Position numbers and translations under genes: made by a program
Origin: Rhizobiaceae bacterium
GTDB lineage: Bacteria; Pseudomonadota; Alphaproteobacteria; Rhizobiales; Rhizobiaceae
DNA length: 64,000 nucleotides
Direction of reading: 5' to 3'
NCBI GenBank assembly: GCA_025698895.1
Contig: JAILWO010000001.1
Location: 779,001-843,000 of the forward strand
Part shown: in pieces, positions 46,626 through 57,989 of the stretch
How the letters are laid out: each line of letters begins with the position of its first letter
Numbering within the stretch: position 1 is the stretch's first letter
Notes under the pieces: generated by a model
What the model saw: the letters and a program-made list of their open reading frames with translations, nothing else
Databases searched by the model: none
Told to the model about the DNA's origin: nothing

Positions 46626-46649
46626 GCTGTATACAGCCTGTATCATACA
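46626..46649. promoter_or_regulatory. Two overlapping palindromes upstream of ligM, GntR-like operator
   Basis: GCTGTATACAGC (46626-46637) is a perfect 12-bp palindrome with the GTATAC core known for FCD-type GntR regulators such as VanR and FadR. A second odd palindrome TGTAT-C-ATACA follows at 46639-46649 and contains a TATGAT hexamer on the minus strand that could be the -10 of ligM. They lie 24-47 bp before the ligM ATG. No GntR gene is in the window. Confidence 0.6.
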
Positions 46650-46795
46650 TGACGGAAGGCGGCTGACCAGCCTGTCGAATTCGAAATCGTACGCAGGGCA
46701 TGGAATGCGGTTGGCATGCCTGTTCACGGCAATCGTGATTTGCCGCTACGTCAGCTTCCGCTAGTCTCTTTGCGGGAACCGAAAGGAGACGTATC

Positions 46796-46972
46796 ATGAA
46801 AGCCCTGATCGCCGCCGCCGCGCTCGCCTTCTCCGCGTCCTCGGCCTTTGCAATGTGCGCCGACAAGATGGACAGCGCCTCGAAGGATATGACGACCGCC
46901 TCGACGCAGACTTCTCAGCCGGCCACCGACACAACGACCACAGGGTCCGTCAAAATCGAGAAGGACGGGTAG
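46796..46972 (+). CDS. Small secreted protein of unknown function
   Basis: A 58-residue protein: a signal peptide (residues 1-20, ending SSAFAM) and a Thr/Ser/Asp/Lys-rich tail with one cysteine (Cys21) right at the cleavage site, so it could also be a lipoprotein-like product. AAAGGAG lies upstream of the ATG. It diverges from ligM with a 193-bp spacer. I do not recognise a family. Confidence 0.65.
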   Translation: MKALIAAAALAFSASSAFAMCADKMDSASKDMTTASTQTSQPATDTTTTGSVKIEKDG

Positions 46973-47112
46973 AACCGGTCTTCGAGCTGCACGGATTGGC
47001 AGTGGGAAAGGCTGGCCTGGTATCGAGGCCGGCCTTTTCCTGTTGGCGCCAATGAAACCAAAGCCTGTCCGAAGCGTTTCCGCTGCACCGAACCCGCCAG
47101 GAGGGCAGTGGT

Positions 47113-47469
47113 ATGGTCAACAACGACCCACGCAATCCGGATCCGACTGCGACCGATCCCGCAAACGAGAGACTTCCCCCGCACACCACCACCCATAGAA
47201 CCACTGTGGTCCGCAGCGGGGGCGGCGCGGGGCTGGTCGCGATCATCGCGATCGTGGTTCTGGCGATCATCGCCTATTTCGTCTGGGCACCTGAAACCGA
47301 GGACGCCGTCTTGACGGATCAGCCTGCGGTCACCGAACCCGCTCCGGCGACCGACGCAGCCCCCGCCGATGACACCGCACCGGCAGACGAGGCTCCGGCC
47401 GACGATGCGGCCCCGGCGGACGATACGGCGCCGGCCGAGGATGAAACCGAGCCCGCGCCTGCGGATTGA
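47113..47469 (+). CDS. Single-span membrane protein with acidic Ala/Pro-rich tail
   Basis: A 118-residue protein with a cytoplasmic Pro/Thr/Asp-rich head, one membrane helix (about residues 37-60: GGAGLVAIIAIVVLAIIAYFVW) and a low-complexity tail made of Ala, Pro, Asp and Glu repeats (APADDTAPADEAP). The tail would sit in the periplasm and is strongly acidic. No known function. It ends at a strong bidirectional terminator. Confidence 0.7.
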   Translation: MVNNDPRNPDPTATDPANERLPPHTTTHRTTVVRSGGGAGLVAIIAIVVLAIIAYFVWAPETEDAVLTDQPAVTEPAPATDAAPADDTAPADEAPADDAAPADDTAPAEDETEPAPAD

Positions 47470-47494
47470 CGGATCGGGCAGGCTGCTAAAAGCG

Positions 47495-47522
47495 AAACGG
47501 CGGCTCTTTCGAGCCGCCGTTT
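47495..47522. terminator. Bidirectional Rho-independent terminator
   Basis: Perfect 12-bp inverted repeat (AAACGGCGGCTC at 47495-47506, GAGCCGCCGTTT at 47511-47522) with a 4-nt loop between the end of the 118-residue membrane protein gene and the acnA stop codon. Flanking A and T bases make it usable on both strands. Confidence 0.88.
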
Positions 47523-47555
47523 GGTTCGCGGCCCACAACAGGCCGTCGGTGCGGT

Positions 47556-50246
<2,691 letters not shown>

Positions 50247-50528
50247 GGCGATCCCTATCTGTCGTTTGCCGATGAGGGAACGGACGCCAGTGGCATGTGA
50301 ATCACACGCAAAGGTTGCGGGTACGGTCATTTCCGCTGTCCGTTCCTCGCGATCCGTCCGTTCAAGGCGGCGGGCGCGCTGGGTTCGGCGCAAATGATGC
50401 AATCACGCCGACCGCTGGCGTGGTTGCCGTTCTCTTAGAGACTTTCTAAACAGGATTCCAGTGCGACGTGGGGCAAATCCGCCGCATCGCAAAACGGGCC
50501 CCGCAGGGGGCGGGTCACGGAGCGCTTG

Positions 50529-51155
50529 ATGCGGCTGATCGCCGAAAATCTTGCTGGCGAACGCGGCGGCGAACCGGTGTTTTCGGGTATCTCCTTTTCG
50601 CTGGAGGAGACTGGCGCGCTCGTCGTCATCGGCGAGAACGGCGCGGGAAAATCCACGCTCCTCAGGATCGTCGCGGGCCTGCTGCATCCGGCCTCTGGCG
50701 CGGTCCGGCTCGAAGGCGGCGGCGAGACATGGCCGGACGTGGCTGCGGCAAGCCACTATCTTGGCCATGAGAACGCGATGAAACCCGCGCTTACGGTGGG
50801 CGAGAATCTCGGCTACTGGCGCGACTTTCTCGGCGAGCAACATTTGACCGTCGACGAGGCACTCGACGAGGTCGGTCTGGCCGGGATCGGCCATCTGCCC
50901 TTCGGCTACCTGTCGACAGGGCAGCGGCGGCGCGGCGCGATCGCGCGCATGCTGGTTTCCTATCGTCCGCTCTGGCTTCTCGACGAGCCGACCTCGGGCC
51001 TCGACGCGCGATCCGCACGCATGTTCTCGGCCTTGGTCAACGCCCATCTCGGGGACGGCGGCATCGTGGTCGCGGCAACGCATGTCGATCTCGGCCTCCG
51101 GGAGGCGGCCCAACTGGAACTGGGACCCGTGCCCTCTCCACATGGGGCCGGATAG
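50529..51155 (+). CDS. ccmA: Heme exporter ATP-binding protein CcmA
   Basis: A 208-residue ABC ATPase of the CcmABCD complex that releases heme-loaded CcmE for cytochrome c maturation. Walker A GENGAGKS (residues 35-42), Walker B LWLLDEPTSGLD and the LSTGQRRR signature variant are seen. The ATG at 50529 follows a TTG; either may be used. ccmB begins right after its stop. Confidence 0.95.
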   Translation: MRLIAENLAGERGGEPVFSGISFSLEETGALVVIGENGAGKSTLLRIVAGLLHPASGAVRLEGGGETWPDVAAASHYLGHENAMKPALTVGENLGYWRDFLGEQHLTVDEALDEVGLAGIGHLPFGYLSTGQRRRGAIARMLVSYRPLWLLDEPTSGLDARSARMFSALVNAHLGDGGIVVAATHVDLGLREAAQLELGPVPSPHGAG

Positions 51156-51821
51156 GTGCTGGCTCTCTACCTGCGCGACATTCGCCTCGGCCTGCGCGCC
51201 GGCGGCGGAGCCGTTACCGGCGTCCTGTTCTTCCTGGCGCTCGTGGCCGTTATCCCGTTCGGGGTTGGACCTGACTTGAACCTTCTTGCCCGGATCGGTC
51301 CCGCGATCCTGTGGATAGGGGCCTTGTTTTCTTCGTTGCTCGGCCTCGACCGCCTCTTCCAGGGCGACCGCGACGATGGCTCGCTCGATCTCATCGTCAT
51401 GGCGGACGAGCGTCGGATGCTGGCCCTGTCGATTCTTGTCAAATGCCTTGCCCACTGGACGACGACCGCTCTGCCGCTCATCGTCGCCACACCCTTGCTT
51501 GGCCTGATGATGAACATGGACGCGACCGCAGTCGGGGTCACGACGCTGACGCTGCTGGTCGGCACCCCCGCGATCGCCTTCGTCGGCGCGACTGGCGCGG
51601 CCGTCGCGGTCGCCTTGCCGCGTGGTGGCGTGCTGGTTTCGATCCTGGTCCTGCCGCTGGTGATCCCGGTGCTGATCTTCGGCGTTTCGGCCGTCGACGG
51701 CGCCATCGGCGACCCGCAGCCCTTCATGCCGCCCTTCCTGATCCTCATCGCGCTGACGCTGTTTTTCGCGGTGCTCGGGCCGGTCGCGGCCGCGGCGGCA
51801 CTGAGGTCGGGCACGGATTGA
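51156..51821 (+). CDS. ccmB: Heme exporter membrane protein CcmB
   Basis: A 221-residue membrane protein with about six helices, beginning VLALYLRDIRLGLRAGGG (GTG start directly behind the ccmA stop). LFSSLLGLDRLFQGDRDDGSLDL and LPRGGVLVSILVLPLVIPVLIFG are family segments. It is the membrane partner of CcmA. Confidence 0.95.
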   Translation: MLALYLRDIRLGLRAGGGAVTGVLFFLALVAVIPFGVGPDLNLLARIGPAILWIGALFSSLLGLDRLFQGDRDDGSLDLIVMADERRMLALSILVKCLAHWTTTALPLIVATPLLGLMMNMDATAVGVTTLTLLVGTPAIAFVGATGAAVAVALPRGGVLVSILVLPLVIPVLIFGVSAVDGAIGDPQPFMPPFLILIALTLFFAVLGPVAAAAALRSGTD

Positions 51822-51892
51822 CGATACGATCGGGAAGCTCTGCGCCAGATCGTCCAATTGCGGCCGCATTGGAAACATTCTAAATCCGCCGG

Positions 51893-52657
51893 ATGAGTGA
51901 CATCGCCGCACAGCCGGGCCGCCTGACCGAGCTGGCAAATCCGACCCGCTTTCTCGCGCTTGCCGGCGCATTGATCCCGTGGACCGCCGCGCTTGCCGCG
52001 ACCGTCATGGCGATCGGTCTGTGGATGGGCTTCGCAGCGCCCGAGGACTACCAGCAGGGCGTCACCGTGCGCATCATGTATATTCACGTGCCCTTCGCCT
52101 GGCTGGCCATGTTCTGCTACGTGTTGATGGCTTGCTCGGCGGTCGGTACCCTGGTCTGGCGCCATCCGCTGGCCGACGTCTCGCTCAAGGCGGCCGCGCC
52201 CGTCGGCGCCATCTTCACCCTGCTCGCCCTGATCACCGGCTCGATCTGGGGCAAGCCGATGTGGGGCGCATGGTGGGTATGGGACGCACGGCTGACGTCG
52301 GTTTTCGTGCTGTTCCTGATCTATCTGGGCATCATCGCGCTGACGCGCGCCCTCGATGATCCGTCGCGCTCGGCCCGCGCCGCCGCGATCGTGACGCTGG
52401 TCGGACTGGTCAACATCCCCATCATCAAGTTCTCGGTCGACTGGTGGAATACGCTGCACCAGCCGGCTTCGGTCGTGCGGCTCGACGGGCCGACGATCCA
52501 TCCAAGTCTGTTGTGGCCCCTGCTGGTTTCGGCGCTCGGTTTCACTCTACTGTTCCTGACGCTGCACCTGATGGCGATGCGCGCCGAGATCTGGAGACGG
52601 CGCGTCATCACCATGCGCCGTCTTGCCGCGCGGAAGGCCGGAGGCGGCATATCATGA
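51893..52657 (+). CDS. ccmC: Heme handling protein CcmC
   Basis: A 254-residue membrane protein with six helices and the tryptophan-rich signature WGAWWVWDARLTS (about residues 124-136) that, with flanking histidines, holds heme and passes it to CcmE. A 71-bp gap separates it from ccmB; it overlaps ccmD by four bases. Confidence 0.95.
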   Translation: MSDIAAQPGRLTELANPTRFLALAGALIPWTAALAATVMAIGLWMGFAAPEDYQQGVTVRIMYIHVPFAWLAMFCYVLMACSAVGTLVWRHPLADVSLKAAAPVGAIFTLLALITGSIWGKPMWGAWWVWDARLTSVFVLFLIYLGIIALTRALDDPSRSARAAAIVTLVGLVNIPIIKFSVDWWNTLHQPASVVRLDGPTIHPSLLWPLLVSALGFTLLFLTLHLMAMRAEIWRRRVITMRRLAARKAGGGIS

Positions 52658-52815
52658 GCCACGAAGCCTATGTTCTGGCCGCCTATGGCCTGTCGGCGTT
52701 GATCGTCGGGCTGCTGGTAGTCTGGATCGTACTGGACGGCCGGGCGCGCCGGCGCGAACTGGCCGAGCTCGAGGCCGGTGGCATGCGCCGGCGCTCCGGG
52801 AGCAGCCCGGCGTGA
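52654..52815 (+). CDS. ccmD: Heme exporter small protein CcmD
   Basis: A 53-residue protein with one membrane helix (AAYGLSALIVGLLVVWIVLDG, about 9-29) and a basic C-terminal stretch (RARRRELAELEA). CcmD is needed to free holo-CcmE from the CcmABCD complex. Start overlaps the ccmC stop (ATGA) and the gene end overlaps ccmG (GTGA). Confidence 0.9.
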   Translation: MSHEAYVLAAYGLSALIVGLLVVWIVLDGRARRRELAELEAGGMRRRSGSSPA

Positions 52816-53399
52816 GCGCGAACCGTGCGAGCGAGCCCGCGCGCCAGCCACGCCCCTGGCTCGTCTTCGTTCCGCTCGGCCTCTTTCTTCTCCTGGCCGC
52901 CGTCTTTCTGACGCAGCTCCTGTCGGGCCGCGACACTTCGGTAGTCCCTTCGGCCCTGATCGGCAGACAAGCGCCGGCGACCAGCCTGCCGCAACTGGAA
53001 GGTGTCGACCTGCCGCCGCTCGATTCCAGCGACTTCGCGGGCAAGGTCACGCTGGTCAATGTGTGGGCCTCGTGGTGCGCGCCCTGCCGCGCCGAGCATC
53101 CATTGCTGATGGAACTCTCCGGCGACGATCGCATCGTGATTGCCGGTCTCAACTACAAGGACCAGCCCGCGAACGCCCGCCGGTTCCTCGGCGAACTCGG
53201 CAATCCGTTCGACGCGATCGGCGTCGACAGCCAGGGCCGCGACACGATCAACTGGGGCGTCTACGGCGTGCCCGAAAGCTTTCTCGTCGGCCCGGACGGC
53301 ATCATCGTCTACAAGCATGTCGGGCCGTTCACGCGACATTCGGTCAAAACCGAACTGATGCCGGCGATCGAGAAGGTTCTGGCCGCGAATGGTTCCTGA
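52812..53399 (+). CDS. ccmG: Thiol:disulfide oxidoreductase CcmG/DsbE
   Basis: A 195-residue membrane-anchored thioredoxin-fold protein that reduces the cysteines of apocytochrome c before heme attachment. It has an N-terminal anchor (about 17-36), the active site WASWCAPCR with Cys89 and Cys92, and GVYGVPESFLV near the cis-proline. GTG start at 52812, overlapping ccmD. The stop overlaps the following DUF2332 gene by 11 bp. Confidence 0.95.
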   Translation: MSANRASEPARQPRPWLVFVPLGLFLLLAAVFLTQLLSGRDTSVVPSALIGRQAPATSLPQLEGVDLPPLDSSDFAGKVTLVNVWASWCAPCRAEHPLLMELSGDDRIVIAGLNYKDQPANARRFLGELGNPFDAIGVDSQGRDTINWGVYGVPESFLVGPDGIIVYKHVGPFTRHSVKTELMPAIEKVLAANGS

Positions 53400-54444
53400 G
53401 CGGATCGCGCGGCATTTCCACAAGCAGGCCGCAAGTTGCGAGCGGCTGGGTTCATCGTTCACCGCGAACCTGTGCCGGATGTTGCCCGATCTGCTCGACG
53501 AACGGACCAGGACCGGCCAGAGAATCGCCGGCTGGCCGGGCGAACCCGGTCCGGACGCCTTGGCGCTCAGATTGTGCGGGGCGCTTCACTTTCTCGTCTT
53601 GTCCGGCCGCGACGCCGATCTCGTCCGCGCCTATCCGCCCTCGCCTGCCGACCCGACCACGCTGGCGGCCATCGTCGGCCAGACGCTCGGCCGGCATGAC
53701 GAGCTCATCGCGAATTTTCTTGATTCTCCACCGCAGACCAACGAGGTCGGCCGCTCGGCCATGCTGCTGCCGGGCTTCCTCGCGATCGCACGAAGCACCC
53801 GTCGGCCACTGGCGCTTTGCGAGATCGGGGCCAGCGCCGGGCTCAATCTCGTCTTCGATCGCTTCTCCTATCGCTATGGTGACGCGGAGTGGGGCGATGC
53901 CGACTCAACCGTTCGGCTGCGACCGGACATCGACGGAACCGCGCCGCCACTTGATGGCGCGCTGGAGATTGTCGGTCGTGCCGGCTGCGATATCGCCCCG
54001 GTTAACCTGAACGACGACGCGGCCCGGATGCGGCTGCTTTCCTATGTCTGGCCCGACCAGCACGACCGGCTGGAGCGCGCACGAGGAGCGATCGCTCTGG
54101 CGAGAACGGCAGGGATCGAACTGGCGCAATGCGATGCCGCGGCCTTCCTGCGCGGCGCGCTCGCCGCCAGGCCGCCCGAAGCCGCCTTCGTGCTGTTCCA
54201 TTCCATCATGTGGCAATACATGCCGCAGGCCACACAGGCCGCCATCACGACCGCGATGGCCGAGGCGGGCGAAGGTGCCGTTCCCGAGGCTCCCGTTGCG
54301 TGGCTGCGCATGGAACCCGGCCTCATCTCCGAACCTTTCGCCACGCTCTCCCTCACGCTGTGGCCTGGAGGCGAGACGCACAGCCTCGCCCGTTGCGACT
54401 ATCACGGCCGCTGGATCGACTGGATCGGTGCGATGGAGAGCTGA
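53389..54444 (+). CDS. DUF2332 family protein
   Basis: A 351-residue soluble protein of DUF2332: the N-terminal RHFHKQAASCERLGSSFTANL, LCEIGASAGLNLVFDRF (near residue 145) and VAWLRMEPG segments are its hallmarks. The ASAGLN loop resembles a nucleotide or SAM site, hinting at a methyltransferase-like fold, but no activity is known. It overlaps ccmG by 11 bp, so it is probably cotranscribed, which need not mean a shared role. Confidence 0.82.
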   Translation: MVPERIARHFHKQAASCERLGSSFTANLCRMLPDLLDERTRTGQRIAGWPGEPGPDALALRLCGALHFLVLSGRDADLVRAYPPSPADPTTLAAIVGQTLGRHDELIANFLDSPPQTNEVGRSAMLLPGFLAIARSTRRPLALCEIGASAGLNLVFDRFSYRYGDAEWGDADSTVRLRPDIDGTAPPLDGALEIVGRAGCDIAPVNLNDDAARMRLLSYVWPDQHDRLERARGAIALARTAGIELAQCDAAAFLRGALAARPPEAAFVLFHSIMWQYMPQATQAAITTAMAEAGEGAVPEAPVAWLRMEPGLISEPFATLSLTLWPGGETHSLARCDYHGRWIDWIGAMES

Positions 54445-54598
54445 TCGGCGCCGGCGCCGCCGCCCGGTTTTCATCCGGGTGGTCGGCGTGTAAGCACAAC
54501 CGCACTTGACCGGCCCGATCGCGCTGCTCATGGGTCCAAATATCAGACCATACTCACCACCGCGGCTGGTCACCGTTACACCGAGGAGGATTGCGACG

Positions 54599-55603
54599 AT
54601 GAAAGCCCTTTTGAGCCGCGAGATCGGCGGTCCGGACATGCTTGTTCTGGAAGACGTGGCCGAGCCGTCGCCGGGCAAGGGCGAAGTGCGCATCGCGGTC
54701 GAGGCGATCGGCGTCAACTTCCCCGATCTGCTGATAATCGAGGACAAGTACCAGTTCCGGCCCGAGCGCCCCTTTTCGCCCGGCGCCGAAATATCGGGGA
54801 TCATCGATGCGGTTGGCGAGGGCGTCGATGCTTCGCGCGTCGGCGAACGCGTGCTCGCCATGCTGGGCTGGGGTGGTATGGCCGGCAAGGTCGTCGCGCC
54901 GGCGGCCAAGGCGATGCGCATTCCCGATGCCATGCCCTTCGACGAAGCCGCGGCCTTCGTCATGACCTACGGTACCTCGCATCATGCGCTGGCCGACCGG
55001 GCGAAGCTGAAATCGGGCGAGACATTACTGGTGCTGGGCGCGGCCGGCGGCGTCGGCCTTGCCGCGGTGGAGCTGGGCAAGGCGGCCGGCGCGCGCGTTA
55101 TCGCGGCCGTGTCCTCGGCTGAAAAGCTCGAGATCGCAAAGAAGGCCGGAGCCGATGATGGCGTGGTCTATCCGCGCGGGCCACTCGACGCCGCCGCGGG
55201 CAAGGAACTGGCCGGTGCCTTCAAGCAGATCTGCGGCAAGAATGGTGCTGACGTGATCTATGACCCGGTCGGCGGCGACTATACCGAGCCCGCCCTGCGT
55301 TCCATCGCCTGGGAGGGCCGCTATCTGGTGGTCGGCTTCCCGGCGGGGATCGCGAAACTGCCGCTCAATCTGGTGCTCCTGAAGGGCTGTGACGTGCGCG
55401 GCGTCTTCTGGGGTTCGGCCGTCGAGCGCGATCCGGAGGGCCACCGCCAAGCCGTCGCCGACCTGTTCGAACTCTACGGCAAGGGCGGCATCAGGCCGCA
55501 TATCCACGAGCGCTTCCCGCTCGCCAAGGCTCCCGACGCGCTCAGGACGCTGGCATCGCGCGGCGCGGCCGGCAAGATCGTCGTCACGGTCGGTCAGGAA
55601 TAG
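54599..55603 (+). CDS. NADPH:quinone oxidoreductase family (MDR superfamily)
   Basis: A 334-residue zinc-free medium-chain dehydrogenase. The N-terminal GEVRIAVEAIGVNFPDLLIIEDKY is typical of quinone oxidoreductases, and the NADPH-binding GAAGGVGLAAVELGKAAGARVIA motif lies near residues 147-169. The VNFPDLL start pattern and no zinc ligands argue for a quinone or enoyl reductase. GAGGAGGA precedes the ATG at 54599. The 154-bp gap upstream shows nothing special. Confidence 0.9.
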   Translation: MKALLSREIGGPDMLVLEDVAEPSPGKGEVRIAVEAIGVNFPDLLIIEDKYQFRPERPFSPGAEISGIIDAVGEGVDASRVGERVLAMLGWGGMAGKVVAPAAKAMRIPDAMPFDEAAAFVMTYGTSHHALADRAKLKSGETLLVLGAAGGVGLAAVELGKAAGARVIAAVSSAEKLEIAKKAGADDGVVYPRGPLDAAAGKELAGAFKQICGKNGADVIYDPVGGDYTEPALRSIAWEGRYLVVGFPAGIAKLPLNLVLLKGCDVRGVFWGSAVERDPEGHRQAVADLFELYGKGGIRPHIHERFPLAKAPDALRTLASRGAAGKIVVTVGQE

Positions 55604-55619
55604 CCCGGCGGACCAGATC

Positions 55620-56789
55620 TCAGATCACGTTCAGTTCCCGGAACGGTCGGCCTTCGCGGACGCGGCGGTAGCCGAAGGCGGAGCAGTCGACGCTTCGATA
55701 GGCACCATGCACGATCAGTTCGGCGAGCGCCTTGCCGACGGCCGGCGCCTGCTGCAGGCCATGGCCGGAAAAGCCATTGGCGAAGATGAAGTTCTCGACA
55801 TCGGGATGCGGGCCGACCACCGCGTTCTGGTCGAGTGTGTTGAAGTCATAGTGCCCCGCCCAGGCCCGTGTCGGCTTGATCGCCTCGAAGGCGGGAATCC
55901 GGTGTGCCAGCACCGGCCAGATCGTCTCCTCGAACAGCGGCCAGTCCGGATCGAAATCGGTCGGGTCGGCCGCGGTCTCGCCGGCTTCCTCTTCCGCGCC
56001 GCCGCAGATGAAGACGCTGCCCTCGGGTCGCACATAGATGCCCGAGGGATCGACGGTCAGCGGCATGTCCTCGAACCGTTCACGCGCCTCGAACACGAAG
56101 ACCGACCGCTTGCGCGGCTCGACCGGCAGCGCGATCCCGGCCATCGCCGCGACCGCGCCCGCGTTCGGGCCGGCCGCGTTGATGACCGTTCCGGCGCCGA
56201 TCGTGGTGCCGTCGGCCAGCCTGACGGCGATAATCCGGTCGCCTTGACGTTCGAGACCGGCGGCCTCGCCTTTGATCCACTCGATGCTTCTGTCCTTCAG
56301 CGCCTTGCGGAACAGGGAGAGCAGCGCATGCGCGTCGAACCACCCCTCGCCGCTTCGCCCATAGGCGCCCGCCGCCACGCCGTCGCCATTGAGCCAGGCA
56401 AACCGGTCCTCGAGCGCGGCCCGGTCTTCCAGCACGACATCCGCCCCTTCCGCGGCCTGCACGGCATGGTTCGCCTCCAGAACGGGCCGGCCCTCGTCGG
56501 AGGCCAGGATCAGATAGCCTTTCTCCCGAAAGCCGATATCGGCGTCAGGCCCGAACCTGTCCTTCAGCCCTCGGAACAGGTCAAGCGTGAAGCGCGACAG
56601 TCGGATGTTTTCCCTGATCGAGAATTGCTGCCGGATCGAGGCGCATGAAAGCGTTGTCGCCGAGTACGCGAAGGACGGATCGCGCTCGACGATGGCAATC
56701 GAACCGGAAAAGCCTTCCTCGCGCAGAAAATAGGCGATCGGCGCACCGACGATCGCGCCGCCGATGATGACAATGTCGTGGCCTGCCAT
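55620..56789 (-). CDS. FAD-dependent oxidoreductase (DAO/GlpD-like family)
   Basis: A 389-residue enzyme of the D-amino-acid-oxidase/DadA fold. The FAD-binding motif is IVIIGGAIVGAPIAYFL at residues 6-22, then ATTLSCASIRQQF, and the C-terminal GHYDFNTLDQNAVVGPHPDV and GFSGHGLQQAPAVGKALAEL segments bind FAD and substrate. These residues resemble sarcosine- or FOXRED1-type enzymes. The substrate is unknown. The gene converges with the quinone oxidoreductase gene and stands alone, with a 301-bp region of hairpin elements upstream. Confidence 0.87.
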   Translation of the reverse strand: MAGHDIVIIGGAIVGAPIAYFLREEGFSGSIAIVERDPSFAYSATTLSCASIRQQFSIRENIRLSRFTLDLFRGLKDRFGPDADIGFREKGYLILASDEGRPVLEANHAVQAAEGADVVLEDRAALEDRFAWLNGDGVAAGAYGRSGEGWFDAHALLSLFRKALKDRSIEWIKGEAAGLERQGDRIIAVRLADGTTIGAGTVINAAGPNAGAVAAMAGIALPVEPRKRSVFVFEARERFEDMPLTVDPSGIYVRPEGSVFICGGAEEEAGETAADPTDFDPDWPLFEETIWPVLAHRIPAFEAIKPTRAWAGHYDFNTLDQNAVVGPHPDVENFIFANGFSGHGLQQAPAVGKALAELIVHGAYRSVDCSAFGYRRVREGRPFRELNVI

Positions 56790-56857
56790 GCTCGCTTCCC
56801 TCGAATCGGCGCGACCGAACCAGCTTCTCGCGCTCCCCGCAAGACCGTGCCGATGCC

Positions 56858-56935
56858 CTAGTGGTTCGTTTCCGACATTTGCATCCCGTTGGTATCAGCC
56901 TCGAGGGCAAATGTCGGAAACCACAGAACCACTAG
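56858..56935. repeat. Long imperfect hairpin element 1 of the tandem pair
   Basis: A 78-bp inverted repeat: outer arms of 10 bp (CTAGTGGTTC at 56858-56867, GAACCACTAG at 56926-56935), inner arms of 15 bp (56868-56882 with 56907-56921), a 4-nt bulge and a 24-nt loop that contains CTCGAG. It lies in the 301-bp spacer between the FAD oxidoreductase gene and the CoA-lyase gene; apart from element 2 that spacer holds no gene that I can see. It has the shape of REP- or MITE-like intergenic palindromes of Rhizobiales. Confidence 0.82.
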
Positions 56936-56950
56936 CAACTACATGGATTC

Positions 56951-57029
56951 CTAGTGGAATTTCCGAATTTGACATTCGATCTCGAGGTCGACATCGAATG
57001 GGTATCGAATGTCAAATTCATTCCACTAG
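56951..57029. repeat. Long imperfect hairpin element 2 of the tandem pair
   Basis: A 79-bp inverted repeat built on the same plan: outer 10-bp arms (CTAGTGGAAT at 56951-56960, ATTCCACTAG at 57020-57029), inner 15-bp arms (56966-56980 with 57004-57018), an unequal bulge (5 against 1 nt) and a 23-nt loop with CTCGAG. The octamer ATCGAATG occurs twice (56993-57000 and 57004-57011), so an alternate fold is possible. It shares tips (CTAGTGG), loop core and dimensions with element 1 only 15 bp away, so both belong to one repeat family. Confidence 0.82.
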
Positions 57030-57090
57030 TGCCTTTCATCGGCATTTCGGGGTGCTTGCACGTCGCCCCTCGGCCATGCATGAAGGCGGC

Positions 57091-57987
57091 ATGGATCCTG
57101 TCCGAAAGGCCCGCCGTCGCCGTTCCGTCCTTTATGTCCCGGCCGTCAACGAAAAGGCGCTCGCCAAGCTGGCGACCCTCGATTGCGACGCGGCCATCAT
57201 CGACCTGGAAGATGCCATCGCGCCTGACGACAAGGACCGCGCCCGCGAGGCGATGCGCCGCTTCTTTTCGGCGCGGCCTGATACGGGACCGGATCTCGTC
57301 ATCCGCATCAATCCGCTGGCCAGCGAGTGGGGTCTGGCCGATCTCGACGCTGCCCGCGCCTGCCGACCACGCGCCATCCTCTTGCCCAAGGTCGACACGC
57401 CGCGCCAGCTGCTCGACCTCGACGACGCGCTCGACGAGGCCGATGCCGCGGGGCGACTGCATGTCTGGGCGATGATCGAAACGCCGCGCGCCATGCTCAA
57501 CATCGGCGCGATCGCCGAACTCGGCCGCGACCGCGCCGCCCGCCTTGCCTGCCTCGTCGCCGGCACCAACGATCTCGTCAAGGAAACCGGCATCGCCGCC
57601 ACGTCCGATCGGCGCTGGCTCGTTCCCTGGCTGCTGCAGATCGTGCTGGCGGCCCGGGCCGGCGGGCTCGACGCACTCGACGGCGTCATGAATGATTTCC
57701 GGGATGCCGAAGGCTTCGCGGCCGAATGCGCGGCCGCCCGCGCCATGGGTTTCGACGGCAAGACGCTGATCCATCCTTCCCAGATCGAGCCGGCCAACCG
57801 GATCTTTTCGCCCTCCGGGGACGAAATTGCCGAGGCCGAGGCGATCGTGACCGCCTTCGCGCTGCCCGGGAACGAGGGCAGGGGCGTGATCTCGCTCGAC
57901 GGGCGCATGGTCGAGCGCCTGCATCTCGACATGGCCCGTCGCGTGCTGGCGCGCGCCGGCCGCGAGTTTTCATCAGGAGGAAGATGA
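57091..57987 (+). CDS. CoA-ester lyase (HpcH/HpaI family, CitE-like)
   Basis: A 298-residue TIM-barrel lyase. RRSVLYVPAVNEKALAKLATLDCDAAIIDLEDAIAP near the N-terminus with its DLEDA metal site, VIRINPL, WAMIETPRAMLNIGAIA and LIHPSQIEPANRIFSP are standard for malyl-CoA/citramalyl-CoA/beta-methylmalyl-CoA lyases. The precise acyl-CoA is not clear. I take the ATG at 57091 with AAGG four bases before it; an ATG 15 bp upstream lacks this. It overlaps the DUF1737 gene region, which starts right at its stop. Confidence 0.87.
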   Translation: MDPVRKARRRRSVLYVPAVNEKALAKLATLDCDAAIIDLEDAIAPDDKDRAREAMRRFFSARPDTGPDLVIRINPLASEWGLADLDAARACRPRAILLPKVDTPRQLLDLDDALDEADAAGRLHVWAMIETPRAMLNIGAIAELGRDRAARLACLVAGTNDLVKETGIAATSDRRWLVPWLLQIVLAARAGGLDALDGVMNDFRDAEGFAAECAAARAMGFDGKTLIHPSQIEPANRIFSPSGDEIAEAEAIVTAFALPGNEGRGVISLDGRMVERLHLDMARRVLARAGREFSSGGR

Positions 57988-57989
57988 CG

